Shown here piece after piece: positions 41,511 to 50,916 of a stretch of DNA of 56,007 nucleotides. The stretch covers positions 1 through 56,007 of IMG/VR virus record IMGVR_UViG_3300042389_001858; one strand, written 5' to 3'. How positions within the stretch are numbered: position 1 is the stretch's first letter; every line of letters starts with the position of its first letter. The notes beneath the pieces are model-generated. The model had not been told where the DNA came from. It ran no database searches and saw only the letters and a list, made by a program, of their open reading frames with translations. The translations under genes were made by a program, and so were the position numbers. Origin of the DNA: a virus.

Positions 41511-42101
41511 ATGCGGATCGCGATTCAAAAAGATACCAGGCAGGTTGTCTCCTGGGCCAACGAGGCCATCGCCAGCCTCTCCTTCACCCGGCGCGATAAA
41601 TTTCCCGTCGAGGTCCGCTTTATCGAAGGTGCTGGTTACGCCACCCTTCCCGCCGGGGCCACCGGCCGCCTCGCCCTCAAGCTTCCCGGAGACTACGCCG
41701 GCGCGGCCCGTGTCGTCTCCCCGGCCTGGGTCATCTCTGGAACCGGGCGCAACACCACTTACACCTTCCTGGTCGATCTCAATACCCAAGAGGTTGCCAC
41801 TCTCTTTTCGCAAGAGCCCGCCTCCATCTCCCTCGCCCTCGAAATCGAATGGGTTTACAGCCAGGGCGGGCTTACCGGCGTCCGCCAGACATCCGTTCCC
41901 GTCCCTGTTATCGTCGCGAATGACTATATTCGCGATACCGATGGAACGCCCGCCGCCGCCATCGACCTGAAGGCGACTCAGGCTGAAGCCGAGGCGGGAA
42001 TCTCCAACGAAAAGTGGATGACGCCGCTTCGCACAAGGCAGGCAATCGACTCTCAGGCGACCCCGCGATCGATTGCCATGACGCTGGCGCTGGGGAGTTG
42101 A
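41511..42101 (+). CDS. receptor-binding region protein, paralogue 2, 196 aa
   Basis: Residues 1-140 match the preceding gene. The rest carries a fibre motif DLKATQAEAEAGISNEKW followed by MTPLRTRQAID, a repeat common in phage tail fibres that joins shaft modules. It therefore looks like an adaptor that begins a fibre. The stop TGA is within the next TTGAC. Confidence 0.65.
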   Translation: MRIAIQKDTRQVVSWANEAIASLSFTRRDKFPVEVRFIEGAGYATLPAGATGRLALKLPGDYAGAARVVSPAWVISGTGRNTTYTFLVDLNTQEVATLFSQEPASISLALEIEWVYSQGGLTGVRQTSVPVPVIVANDYIRDTDGTPAAAIDLKATQAEAEAGISNEKWMTPLRTRQAIDSQATPRSIAMTLALGS

Positions 42102-42102
42102 C
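42098..42102 (+). promoter_or_regulatory. TTGAC start-associated motif
   Basis: TTGAC lies 17 nt before ATG 42120; the spacer ends in a T-rich stretch with no SD. Confidence 0.55.
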
Positions 42103-42119
42103 GGCTCGGGATTTTTGTT

Positions 42120-42764
42120 ATGAAGCAAATCGCCAACAACTACACTTTCGACGCCAGTGACAAGAAGGTCACTCTGACCGGCATTTTGGTCCCCTTGCAG
42201 CGCGTCTTGCTGATTGTAAATGCGACTCGCAATCAAGTTATTTTCAATTTTGCAGAGGCCGGGCGTGGGGCGGTGAATGTTGAGTCTGTTTCGGGCAATA
42301 CGGTCATCACGCTGCAATATGATACGACCGCATTTGCGGACACCGACTCGCTGACGATTTACTACGACGATGGGCTGAGTCGGGAAGAATCCCTCACGCT
42401 GACCGACCTGGACAAAATCGCCGGGGCCAATCCCGCCGAATGGCTTAATGCGCCTGGGCAGGGGCAGGTCGCGGCCAGGGTGCCTGTCAATGGTGTAAGA
42501 ACACTTGCGTTTGCCGAAATCCCGGGAACGGCTCCCGAGGATCCTACGGACATTTTGCCCGCCAACGCGGGTAGAAGCTATCTGCTGTTCCAAAACTTGT
42601 CCGAACAGCCGATCCACCTTTCCTTCAGCGGTCCTGCCACCACTTCGTCCCTGCGCGTAGACGGCGGCGGCGGGCTTGTTTTTGAAAGTGGGATCGTGCC
42701 CTCCAACGCCGTTTCCATCCTGCGGACAGCAGAGAACCAAAAATACTACCTCGCGCACGCCTAA
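42120..42764 (+). CDS. tail fibre-associated protein, 214 aa
   Basis: N-terminal beta sandwich (YTFDASDKKVTLTG, VITLQYDTTAFADTDSLTIY) and a C-terminal jelly-roll-like domain (RSYLLFQNLSEQPIHLSF, SLRVDGGGGLVFESG) similar to small phage structural domains. Probably part of the fibre base. Role by context. Confidence 0.55.
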   Translation: MKQIANNYTFDASDKKVTLTGILVPLQRVLLIVNATRNQVIFNFAEAGRGAVNVESVSGNTVITLQYDTTAFADTDSLTIYYDDGLSREESLTLTDLDKIAGANPAEWLNAPGQGQVAARVPVNGVRTLAFAEIPGTAPEDPTDILPANAGRSYLLFQNLSEQPIHLSFSGPATTSSLRVDGGGGLVFESGIVPSNAVSILRTAENQKYYLAHA

Positions 42765-42766
42765 CT

Positions 42767-43903
42767 ATGGGACTCTTCTCAACACTACCCCACAGGAATA
42801 CGCACAAAACCGGAGGTCGGGATGCCCTGACGCCCGCAGACATTGGGGCGGCTAGTTTGGTTGGCGGTAAAGTCCCCGCCGAACAGTTGCCCAGCGGGCT
42901 TGGGGGCGGCGCGTTGTTTTCCACTGATCTCCCCGACTCTACCATGAGTCAAGCGGTTGGGGGTGCTCCCGCTCAAACAGCATCCACTTGGGAGACAAAA
43001 TCGGTCAACCAAATCTTGGGGGACATTCTTTTCCCAACTGTTCTACCTACATACACGGTTCCCACGGCGGCGCTTTCGTTCAACCCAGCGTTGCCCAGTA
43101 TTTTCGAGGTTGGGCAGAATTATAGCGGGGTTGTCACCGCGACTTTCATTAAAAACGACGCTGGCGCGTTTAGTGGGGCCTATTCTGTATCCCGAAGCGG
43201 GGTATCTGGAATTCTCGGGGATACTGGACCAGCCACCGAAGGATCGGCTACGGATGTCCCCGATCAGTTCTACCCCAACCCCAACAGCCCAAACAGGTCC
43301 TATGCCAGAACTTTGAGTGAAAACTTTACGCTGGCTCTTGGAACCACCTCTTGGGTGGGCAATTCTTTTCAAGGATACTTAGCGGGTTTGGCGAAAAAAG
43401 ATAATAAAGGGCTCAATGATACTCGAACTCCATCAGTCCGTTCTGCCAACGCCCCCCAAGCCGCTTCTTCACCTTTTAGTTCGGCGACAGTGAACGCTAA
43501 CGCGATTTACCCTTGGTTCTGGGGCAAGTCTTCGTCGCTGCCGACTAAAGCCAGTATTGCTACCGCTATCGCGAGCGGGGCGACAAACAGAAATTTAGCA
43601 ACCGCCAACGGAACGCTAGGGATCACATTTGCGGCTACCAACGAATTTATCTGGTTCGCACTTCCGCAGTTCAGTGGCCCGAGTTCTTCCACTCCCGCTA
43701 AAACCAAGTGGTATGTGAATGAAACCAACCAAGGCAATATCGAATCGACGGGGCTGTTCGCGCCCGCAGGCGCTACACAGGCCGTAGATGCACCTTTAGT
43801 TAGCCCAGAAACAACCCGCCGTTGGACCGGGGTGCAATACCAGATTTATATCAGCAATTTCGCCACGACTACATCGGGAGTGATGCAGATTAGAGAAAAC
43901 TAA
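42767..43903 (+). CDS. tail fibre protein, 378 aa
   Basis: Starts MGLFSTLPHRNTHKTGG then DALTPADIGAASLVGGKVPA, a fibre N-terminal module seen in many phages. The remainder is a beta-rich receptor-facing part. It starts 2 nt after the previous stop and precedes two other fibre genes, so several receptor-binding proteins are present. Confidence 0.65.
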   Translation: MGLFSTLPHRNTHKTGGRDALTPADIGAASLVGGKVPAEQLPSGLGGGALFSTDLPDSTMSQAVGGAPAQTASTWETKSVNQILGDILFPTVLPTYTVPTAALSFNPALPSIFEVGQNYSGVVTATFIKNDAGAFSGAYSVSRSGVSGILGDTGPATEGSATDVPDQFYPNPNSPNRSYARTLSENFTLALGTTSWVGNSFQGYLAGLAKKDNKGLNDTRTPSVRSANAPQAASSPFSSATVNANAIYPWFWGKSSSLPTKASIATAIASGATNRNLATANGTLGITFAATNEFIWFALPQFSGPSSSTPAKTKWYVNETNQGNIESTGLFAPAGATQAVDAPLVSPETTRRWTGVQYQIYISNFATTTSGVMQIREN

Positions 43904-43905
43904 GT

Positions 43906-46176
43906 ATGGCTATTTCAATCAACGACAATCTTGGAGTTCAGGCAAACAAGCCGCTGGATGATCGCTACGGCCCTTACACTGAAGCGGACGAGGCGGCGGC
44001 GATTCTTGCCGCAAACAACGCCGTTCCTTCTGCTCGCCGCTTCCGAGGGCTGGTCGTAGGACTGAACATCAACGGCGTGATTTCGGAATACTGGTATAAA
44101 GATGGAGTTGCCAACGAAAATCTTGTGTCCAAGCAGACCCCCATCTCCGATGTGAGCGGTCTTCAAACCGCCCTCGACGGCAAACAGCCCGCAGGCTCCT
44201 ACGCCACGCTGACCGGCGGAAAACTGACTTCCTCGCAACTCCCCGATCTAGCGATTTCCGACTACCTTGGCAGTGCCGCTAATCAGACCGAAATGCTTGC
44301 CTTGACGGGCCAGAAAGGCGATTGGGTAACGCGAACAGATGACGGCAAGGTCTATGTCATCACGGGCGATACGCCAAGCGAAGCCTCATCTTGGACGGCG
44401 CTCTCCTACCCCACTTCGCCAGTCACTTCTGTAAACGGCGAAACGGGCACGGTCACGCTTGACGCGGCAGATGTTAAAGCCCTTCCGGACCACTACACTG
44501 TAGAGGGAGCAGGGGACAGCGCTGCAAATGGTTTATACAAAAGTGATCACGCCGCTACGGCTACTTTTTCGCAATACCGTTATCTCAAGTCCGATGGGAG
44601 TGGGTGGAGAATAGATACTGCATCTGGCGGGAATCCTTCCCGTAGTTGGTGGAGAATTAGAAGGCCGGATTTGACTGTAGCTTATGTTTCGCAAACAATT
44701 TTCCCTGGGAACGATACATCTATTGATGGGGTTGATTTTGCGCTTGATAATGGAACTGTTGTAGGAAACGGTGTATCGCCTTCGCCAAAAGTTTTTTTAA
44801 CGCACACCCACAGAAGTTTTACAGGGGCTACTTCTACCGCTGTCGGCAAGAGCGGGTTTGTCCCCCGGCCCAGCTGGGGCGACCAAGACAAATACCTTAA
44901 GGGTGACGGAACTTGGGGGACTGTTGTCTCTGGAGTCACTTCCGTAAACGGCGAAACAGGCGCGGTTGCTCTGACGGCTGCGGATGTCGGCGCACTCGGC
45001 CTTTCCGCTTCCAGCTATATCATCGCAAAGCCAGGGGACGATCTTGCGGCGAAATACACCGAGGCTAAGGCGCTGACTCCGAACGGGGCTGCGAAGTCCG
45101 CAACCAACCGCGCGAGCCTTATTATTATCCCCGGAACTTACTCGGCGTCCGCCAAGTGGGTTATTGATGGCGAATTTGTGGATGTGATCGGGCTGGGGTC
45201 TTCGCCGCACAACCCTGCCGTCATCTTCAACTACACGGGGGCGGCTGTCAGTGGATACGATGGGGTCGTTCGTATAACCGCAGACGATGTTCGGGTGGTC
45301 GGCATTTCGACTCCCAATCAGCGAATATTTCTGTCTTCCGGCAGGCCGAAGCAGGTTGTTGAAAATTGTGCGGGTGGGGATAGTTGTTTTATAACTGGCC
45401 AGTATCAGTTCCACACGGGAACGATTATTGGTTGCAAGGGCGGCGCTGAATCGTTTGCCTTTGCTGGAAATACCGCCGGAACTTATATCAATTGCGTGGG
45501 AGGCGATGCGTCCTTCAACGCCTACGGAATCGGATACGGAAAATACACAGACTGCACTGGGGGCAGCAACAGTTTTGGATTTGGCGGGGTGGCTGTTGGG
45601 ACATATCTTCGCTGCACTGCAGGCTGGGGTAGCTTTGGAATCTATAATAATACGATTATCAACAACGGCTTTTTCCTAAATTGTGTAGCTAAGGGCAATA
45701 GCTTTGGCAGTCAGTCGTTGGCTGGGTTTCATGGGGTGGCGGTGAACTGCTTCGATCCGGATGGAGCCAGTGGCCCGTCGTTCGGAGAGACATTCGAGCG
45801 ATTGGGGACGGCTTCGGCGGATACAGATACAATAACAATGCTCAATCACGGGCTTGTGCAGGGGCAATTTCATCGCTTTCGAAGGCTGTATGGCGGGAGC
45901 GGCTTGGATTACAACATCAATTATTGCATAAGAAATGCCACCCCTGACACATTCCAAGTCAGCCTGTCTTCGTCCGGGCCGATTGTCGATATTACGGCAG
46001 ACTATACACTCATCTCCCGCGAGCTTGGGTTTTGCGCCCCCGGTAAGGCGGCTGCAAGGGGGCTTAATTATGCGGGGGGAACATCCGCCACTTCGGCCAA
46101 TACATTCGGGCACGCCCTTTTGCTGAACTGCTCTAATGCGCGCGGCGAGATCATTAATGGAAAGGATTCGGCATGA
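43906..46176 (+). CDS. tail spike with beta-helix, 756 aa
   Basis: N-terminal fibre modules (LQTALDGKQPAGSYATLTGG, TSVNGETGTVTLDAADV, GDQDKYLKGDGTWGTV), then a Gly/Asn-rich repetitive beta-helix at about 370-620 (DCTGGSNSFGFGGVAVG, CTAGWGSFGIYNN), the form of spikes that bind or cut surface polysaccharide. No catalytic residues could be picked. A C-terminal beta cap follows. The stop overlaps the start of the small gene after it. Confidence 0.75.
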   Translation: MAISINDNLGVQANKPLDDRYGPYTEADEAAAILAANNAVPSARRFRGLVVGLNINGVISEYWYKDGVANENLVSKQTPISDVSGLQTALDGKQPAGSYATLTGGKLTSSQLPDLAISDYLGSAANQTEMLALTGQKGDWVTRTDDGKVYVITGDTPSEASSWTALSYPTSPVTSVNGETGTVTLDAADVKALPDHYTVEGAGDSAANGLYKSDHAATATFSQYRYLKSDGSGWRIDTASGGNPSRSWWRIRRPDLTVAYVSQTIFPGNDTSIDGVDFALDNGTVVGNGVSPSPKVFLTHTHRSFTGATSTAVGKSGFVPRPSWGDQDKYLKGDGTWGTVVSGVTSVNGETGAVALTAADVGALGLSASSYIIAKPGDDLAAKYTEAKALTPNGAAKSATNRASLIIIPGTYSASAKWVIDGEFVDVIGLGSSPHNPAVIFNYTGAAVSGYDGVVRITADDVRVVGISTPNQRIFLSSGRPKQVVENCAGGDSCFITGQYQFHTGTIIGCKGGAESFAFAGNTAGTYINCVGGDASFNAYGIGYGKYTDCTGGSNSFGFGGVAVGTYLRCTAGWGSFGIYNNTIINNGFFLNCVAKGNSFGSQSLAGFHGVAVNCFDPDGASGPSFGETFERLGTASADTDTITMLNHGLVQGQFHRFRRLYGGSGLDYNINYCIRNATPDTFQVSLSSSGPIVDITADYTLISRELGFCAPGKAAARGLNYAGGTSATSANTFGHALLLNCSNARGEIINGKDSA

Positions 46177-46478
46177 CAAGAGACTACACCCTGCAAAACA
46201 ATGAGTGGCAAGCTATACAAGAGATCGAGCTTTCCGCCGAAGAGCAGCAAGCATTCTCCTCGGAACCATCGGCAGACACCGCGCGCGTTATTGAAGAGGC
46301 GCGTCAAAGGGCGTGGTCGGCGGCGCCGGTCGAAGATTCGGAAGCCTGTTGGCAGATTTTCAATAGCCATAAGTTAGACGACTCTCATGCCCTTATTGCT
46401 GCGCACATTTCACTCCCGCAGGGGTCTGGGATTTTGAATTACCGCAAAGACTCGGAACATATTCAAGTAAGGTTTTAA
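46173..46478 (+). CDS. putative tail fibre assembly protein, 101 aa
   Basis: A small charged helical protein between two fibre genes, coupled by ATGA: TLQNNEWQAIQEIELSAEEQ, EEARQRAWSAAPV. Size and place fit a fibre chaperone, but the sequence is not one I recognise as a known family. Confidence 0.5.
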   Translation: MTRDYTLQNNEWQAIQEIELSAEEQQAFSSEPSADTARVIEEARQRAWSAAPVEDSEACWQIFNSHKLDDSHALIAAHISLPQGSGILNYRKDSEHIQVRF

Positions 46479-46481
46479 GCA

Positions 46482-49400
46482 ATGATTACGAAATACCATG
46501 ACGGGGTCTCTTTGAAGACAATCGAATCCGCTGGCGTCCGCACCGTCGAGGGCGGCGGAACCGGCGCGAACTCGGCGGGGCAGGCCAGGGCCATCCTTGG
46601 GGCCGCCGCAGACGCTGTTTTTGCTGGCGCGACCCAGTCTGCGGCGGGAACCGCAGGACTCGTCCCCGCACCAATAGCAGGCGACCAAGACAAATACCTA
46701 AAAGCTGACGGGACTTGGGCAACGGTTTCGGGAGGAGGCGGCGGTGCTGTCACCTCCGTCAACGGAGAAACAGGCGCAGTTACGCTCGACGCGGCAGATG
46801 TCGGCGCTGAACCCGCCATCACGACTCTCCCGATTTCCAAGGGCGGCACTGGCGCGACTACGATTGAGGCAGCGAGAGCGAATCTTGGTATAACAGGTAT
46901 AGGACTTTTGCCTTACCAGTTTTCCGCAATGGATCACTTCAACGGATCATCCTCACCTTTGCAATTAACTGCTGCCGCAATGGGAGGGGGTGCGGCAAAT
47001 TACATAAATCCAGCAGGATATGGTGGTTTTGGAATTTTTAGAATTGAGACTGCAAATAACACCAACGTAAACACAGGTGCTCGAATTAACCAAACGGGCA
47101 ACACAATCTCATTCAATCCTAAAGGAACTGGTGAATTGAGATTTGTGTCGCGGGTCATGCTGGCCTCCGCCGCAATGTTTAATTCAACAATTCAAGGTTT
47201 TTTCCGAACTGGCATTGGGGATGTTTTTAACGGACAACCGAACAACGGAATTTATTTTCAAACGATTAGTAGCAATTCGGTGAGTTTTGTAACACGGAAC
47301 GCAGGCGTAGAAACACTTACAAATACAGGAATCTCCATTGAGCAAAATCAATGGAGCCTCTTTGAATTCATATTAGCATCTGATGGGTTAAGCGTCACGG
47401 CAAAAATAAATAATAATACTGTCGCTACTCACACAACAGACATCACAAACGCCTATACAGGAGTTTTTACCAACCTATTAAAGCAGAGTTCCGTTGCTGG
47501 TTATGTTCAATTCGATGTTGATCTCATTTCTTTGAGTTTCACTCCTAACGGATACGCCGACGGGACTTGGGGGGCAGTTTCGGGAGTCACTTCCGTAAAC
47601 GGGCAAGCAGGCGAGGTTGTCCTCACCCCCGAGTCCATCGGGGCCGCTTCAATTGATGAAGATGGCAATCTCCCCATGTGGGGAGGAGTCATTAAAAATC
47701 TCGGCGAGCCCATAGACGACGACGATGCTGTTCGTAAAATTGATTTGAATCCGTTTCTTGCTGTAGGGGAAAAGGGTGCTCCCAATGGTATTGCAACATT
47801 GGATTCGGGTGGCATGCTCTCGCCGGATCAGATGCCAAGAGGGCTTGATGGGAGGGCTCCTCTTTCGCCTGAGATATCCGTTTCGAGTCCAGATCCGAAA
47901 GCCGATGGAAGATATTATTTTTCAGGCTACGAAAATGATCGTCCTTCATATTTCCACTCACAAAATGCTGGCGTAGGATTAAATTTTTCAAGTGTCGAGA
48001 ACCGTTGGGAAATCTTTGAGTCCTCATCGAGCGAAGAGGGGACCGAAATCATTTCTTTGTATTGGAATTATGGAGATGCGCAGGATCCCTCGTCTTTAAT
48101 TGATGGATGGCTGAGTGCCAATGGGCAGGCCGCTTTGATTTTTATATCGCGAGCCTACGGCATTCAAGGCGATTCCTTCCAAATTCGAGCAGCGGATGGC
48201 GCTGAAGGCGTCGAGGTTTCGTCTTCCGGATTGGTAAAAAGGAACTTCGCTTCAGCCGTTGCTTACGGCGCGCTTGATTTTGATTCTCGCCGGTTGAGTT
48301 CTTTCAGTGAGGGCGGTTTCGAGATTTCTGGCGCGGGGACTTCTGGAGTTAACGGCGTTTATTCATTGGGCGAATTTGTAAACAACACCTCGGCTTGGTA
48401 TTACCAAGGCGAGGGTGGCTATGTTTATCGGATTGCGAAGCTGTTGCCTGGCGGATGGAGCTTGCAGAGAATCCTCCAAGGCGACGGGGCTTCTTGGGAA
48501 AATGTTTATTTTGCTTACTCGGATAATTTGATCTCTCCTCCCGAAAGCAACTGGCAAGGCGGCGGAACCTTGATTGGCCAGGCGCCAAATCCAGTATTGT
48601 CGCCTCTTAATGGGGGAGAGGTTCCGGTTTTGGATTGGTCTCAAGACAGCCAATTGGATGTCGTGGGCCGCGTCATAAAAAATCTCGGCGCGCCCGTTGA
48701 TGCCAACGACGCTCTTCGGAAAGCCGATCTCGCAGATTTCACAGGCGCGACATCATCTGCGGCTGGGGTCGCGGGACTCGTCCCCACGCCCATAGTAGGC
48801 GACCAAAACAAATACCTTAAAGGCGACGGGACTTGGGCAACAGTCGCGGCGGGAACGCAAGTGCAGACAGACTGGAATGCGACCACAGGGCTGGCCTCGA
48901 TTGCCAACAAGCCGACAATTCCTGCCGCGCAAGTGCAGACAGACTGGAATGCGACCACAGGGCTGGCCTCGATTGCCAACAAGCCGACAATTCCTGCCGC
49001 ACAAGTGCAGACAGACTGGGATGCGACGACAGGGCTGGCCTCAATTGCCAACAAGCCGACAATTCCCGCCGCTCAGATTCAAAGCGACTGGAGTCAAGCG
49101 AACAATAACTCGCTCGACTTCATCAGGAACAAGCCAACACTCCCGAGCAAATGGACTATTCCAATTACCCCGAATATGCCGTATTTCTTGAATGCTACGG
49201 GCACGGGGTATGCTGATGTTGCCTCTGTTTCCATTCCAACCAGCCTACTTACGGACAGCGGATTTAGCATTCCGATAAGGTTGAGTCTGTCCGTCTCGCA
49301 AGAATACGGAGGGCCGACAAACTACAAGTTCTACATCGCTGCAAACAACGGAAATAACACGAGCGATTATCCAGCAGACAGTAGCAGCCTCACATCTACA

Positions 49401-49580
49401 CACACTCCTTTGCCCGGAATCGTCGGCCCCGGAGTCAGCGGGAATAATGCTGGGTTGGTCACTACTTCGGACATTTTTTTCACTACAACTGGATCGCACA
49501 TAAGCATTGGCGTGAAAGCTCAAAGGGGGACCGGGCAGACCAAAATACTCTCGATGCTGCTCCACATAGCGAAAGGATAA
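46482..49580 (+). CDS. large tail fibre protein, 1032 aa
   Basis: Built of typical fibre modules: SVNGETGAVTLDAADVGAE and GDQDKYLKADGTWATV near the N-terminus, a second set at about 365-390 (GQAGEVVLTPESIGAA), a linker of ADxxGxxNKYLKGD type near 770-785, then three near-identical 24-residue repeats and a diverged fourth (about 791-888). The C-terminal domain (about 900-1032) is likely the receptor-binding head. Internal domains (e.g. about 150-360) may be lectin-like. It starts 3 nt after the small gene. Confidence 0.8.
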   Translation: MITKYHDGVSLKTIESAGVRTVEGGGTGANSAGQARAILGAAADAVFAGATQSAAGTAGLVPAPIAGDQDKYLKADGTWATVSGGGGGAVTSVNGETGAVTLDAADVGAEPAITTLPISKGGTGATTIEAARANLGITGIGLLPYQFSAMDHFNGSSSPLQLTAAAMGGGAANYINPAGYGGFGIFRIETANNTNVNTGARINQTGNTISFNPKGTGELRFVSRVMLASAAMFNSTIQGFFRTGIGDVFNGQPNNGIYFQTISSNSVSFVTRNAGVETLTNTGISIEQNQWSLFEFILASDGLSVTAKINNNTVATHTTDITNAYTGVFTNLLKQSSVAGYVQFDVDLISLSFTPNGYADGTWGAVSGVTSVNGQAGEVVLTPESIGAASIDEDGNLPMWGGVIKNLGEPIDDDDAVRKIDLNPFLAVGEKGAPNGIATLDSGGMLSPDQMPRGLDGRAPLSPEISVSSPDPKADGRYYFSGYENDRPSYFHSQNAGVGLNFSSVENRWEIFESSSSEEGTEIISLYWNYGDAQDPSSLIDGWLSANGQAALIFISRAYGIQGDSFQIRAADGAEGVEVSSSGLVKRNFASAVAYGALDFDSRRLSSFSEGGFEISGAGTSGVNGVYSLGEFVNNTSAWYYQGEGGYVYRIAKLLPGGWSLQRILQGDGASWENVYFAYSDNLISPPESNWQGGGTLIGQAPNPVLSPLNGGEVPVLDWSQDSQLDVVGRVIKNLGAPVDANDALRKADLADFTGATSSAAGVAGLVPTPIVGDQNKYLKGDGTWATVAAGTQVQTDWNATTGLASIANKPTIPAAQVQTDWNATTGLASIANKPTIPAAQVQTDWDATTGLASIANKPTIPAAQIQSDWSQANNNSLDFIRNKPTLPSKWTIPITPNMPYFLNATGTGYADVASVSIPTSLLTDSGFSIPIRLSLSVSQEYGGPTNYKFYIAANNGNNTSDYPADSSSLTSTHTPLPGIVGPGVSGNNAGLVTTSDIFFTTTGSHISIGVKAQRGTGQTKILSMLLHIAKG
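48852..49145. repeat. 72-bp tandem repeats in tail fibre
   Basis: Copies start at 48852, 48924 and 48996 and encode QVQTDWNATTGLASIANKP units, the third with N to D; a diverged fourth unit follows at 49068 (QIQSDWSQANNNSLDFIRNK). In-frame and near identical at DNA level, so repeat number could vary without frameshift. Confidence 0.95.
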
Positions 49581-49581
49581 C

Positions 49582-49776
49582 ATGGACACAGAATTATCAA
49601 ACGCATTCGGCTGGCTTGCATCTAACTACGAGCGGTGGGAACAAAATGAATCTGCTGCCGCCGTGGCTTTGCGGTCATTTTTTACAAGACCAGACCCGCA
49701 ACCAGACCAGCAAAGCGCGTGGGCGCGGGACAATCGAGAGGAACTGCTGGCTCTTTACGCCGAATCAAATGTATGA
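49582..49776 (+). CDS. small hypothetical protein, 64 aa
   Basis: It follows the fibre gene by 1 nt. Acidic and helical: NAFGWLASNYERWEQNESAA, then a Pro/Asp linker and NREELLALYAESNV. Unknown. The stop overlaps the next start. Confidence 0.5.
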   Translation: MDTELSNAFGWLASNYERWEQNESAAAVALRSFFTRPDPQPDQQSAWARDNREELLALYAESNV

Positions 49777-50021
49777 GCAGCCACGAGGCTCTAAGATATT
49801 GGGATGTAGGGCTAAAAGTCGTAACGACTTTTGCCCTCCTGGCTGTTGCATTGCTTGGAACAAAATTTGTCACGAAAGATGAGTTTATTGCTGCTAATCA
49901 GCGCATTGAAAAAATCGAGGCCGTTTTAATCAGGATGGAACAAAACGCCGAAGTCGATAAGCGTCATGACTTTATTCTCTCAGACCACGAACAGCGAATC
50001 CGCACGCTGGAGCGGCGTTGA
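49773..50021 (+). CDS. one-TM, coiled-coil protein (lysis cassette), 82 aa
   Basis: One transmembrane segment (about 15-31; VVTTFALLAVALLGTKFV) followed by a coiled coil (ANQRIEKIEAVLIRMEQNAE). This form is common for inner-membrane spanins or holin-associated proteins. The stop lies within the next TTGAC. Place next to the holin supports a lysis role. Confidence 0.6.
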   Translation: MSSHEALRYWDVGLKVVTTFALLAVALLGTKFVTKDEFIAANQRIEKIEAVLIRMEQNAEVDKRHDFILSDHEQRIRTLERR

Positions 50022-50022
50022 C
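50018..50022 (+). promoter_or_regulatory. TTGAC start-associated motif
   Basis: TTGAC lies 16 nt before ATG 50039 and includes the stop of the previous gene. The spacer holds a T-run and no SD. Confidence 0.5.
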
Positions 50023-50038
50023 ATTTGGCGCTTTTTTG

Positions 50039-50332
50039 ATGAAACGATTTTTTGTCGCTGCCCTGGCGCGGCTTTTGGGGTTCAGTCGCGAGTTCGCAAA
50101 ATTTGTTCTGCCTATACTCCAGGACTCCGCGGGCAGGCTTCTGGCCCAGCTTGCGCCTATCGCCTTGGAGGTCGTGAAGAGCTTGGCGGACAGTCCGCAT
50201 AGCGGCGCCCAAAAGAGAGAGGCGGCGATAAGGCAAATCCAATCGCTGGCAAGCGCCGAGGGGATTCGCGCCGGAGGTTCTGTTGTGAACCTGGCCGTCG
50301 AAATTGCCGTGCAAAACCTCAAAGGCAAATGA
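50039..50332 (+). CDS. putative holin-like / membrane-associated lysis protein, 97 aa
   Basis: Hydrophobic or amphipathic N-terminus (MKRFFVAALARLLGF...FVLPILQDSA), a further hydrophobic stretch and a basic end. It lies between the coiled-coil TM gene and the holin gene. Possibly a holin of another class or an antiholin. Start chosen at ATG 50039 from the TTGAC spacing. Confidence 0.45.
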   Translation: MKRFFVAALARLLGFSREFAKFVLPILQDSAGRLLAQLAPIALEVVKSLADSPHSGAQKREAAIRQIQSLASAEGIRAGGSVVNLAVEIAVQNLKGK

Positions 50333-50817
50333 ATGAAGAGTCCAAGCCGTGGTGGAGGTCGCGCACCATCATCGGGGTCTTGGTGTTGGTTCTCGCTCAA
50401 GTTTTGAGGCTGGCCAAAGTAGATATTGTCAATGAGGAACTGACTCAGATCGTTACGCTTGTCATGGATACCTTCGGGGCTGCGTTGGCGATATATGGTA
50501 GGGTTAAGGCCCGCAAGGCCATCAAGCGAACCAAGCCGGGCGGCCCCTATAACCCGAAGGCTGAGGTCCGCCGAGCGAAGCGCGCTTCCGCGTCTCTTCC
50601 GGTCGTGGTTGCCGTCGCGGGAGCATACCTGGCCGGCGGTGTTGCATTCCTGTCCTGGGATTGGGATGTGCCTGTTCAGGACAGGTGGGTGCGGCAAACG
50701 CCAGAAGTTATTTATTATGTCCCGCAGCGCGATGAGCGGCCATTCTGGGCAAGGTTGCTTCTGTCTCTGCGCTATAATCCAATCAAGGGCGAGGTCACTG
50801 GAGGAGCTGAGTTTTAA
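50329..50817 (+). CDS. holin, 162 aa
   Basis: The N-terminal half matches a known holin pattern: KPWWRSRTIIGVLVLVLAQ, a second helix TQIVTLVMDTFGAALAIYG and a basic RVKARKAIK end. It adds an extra hydrophobic segment at about 107-125 (ASLPVVVAVAGAYLAGGVA) and a C-terminal tail. Holins make membrane lesions that release endolysin. The start overlaps the previous stop; the stop overlaps a mini-gene. Confidence 0.8.
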   Translation: MNEESKPWWRSRTIIGVLVLVLAQVLRLAKVDIVNEELTQIVTLVMDTFGAALAIYGRVKARKAIKRTKPGGPYNPKAEVRRAKRASASLPVVVAVAGAYLAGGVAFLSWDWDVPVQDRWVRQTPEVIYYVPQRDERPFWARLLLSLRYNPIKGEVTGGAEF

Positions 50818-50900
50818 TGGATCCGAATGCGGCATTCACCGCCATGATCATTCTGGCGTCCGCCTGTCTGTGGTTGGCATTTTTTCTCTCCAGGGGTTGA
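50817..50900 (+). CDS. 27-residue single-TM peptide
   Basis: ATG overlaps the holin stop (TAATG). The peptide is MDPNAAFTAMIILASACL and then WLAFFLSRG, one membrane span with a charged end. Its stop is part of the TTGAC of the endolysin gene. Between holin and endolysin, so a small lysis regulator is possible. Confidence 0.5.
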   Translation: MDPNAAFTAMIILASACLWLAFFLSRG

Positions 50901-50901
50901 C
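50897..50901 (+). promoter_or_regulatory. TTGAC start-associated motif (endolysin)
   Basis: TTGAC lies 15 nt before ATG 50917. A weak AAAGG/GGAG also lies in the spacer. Confidence 0.5.
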
Positions 50902-50916
50902 CTGGAAAGGCGGAGC

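Noticed and set aside
17685-44470. Other TTGAC occurrences within genes (e.g. 19869, 23620, 25451, 29602, 44460)
   Set aside because: They have no start codon of a plausible gene at 15-18 nt, so I treat them as background; they should be counted as controls in any test.
48852-49145. Tandem repeats as a CRISPR array
   Set aside because: The 72-bp units are in-frame coding repeats without spacers; no CRISPR array is seen in the window.
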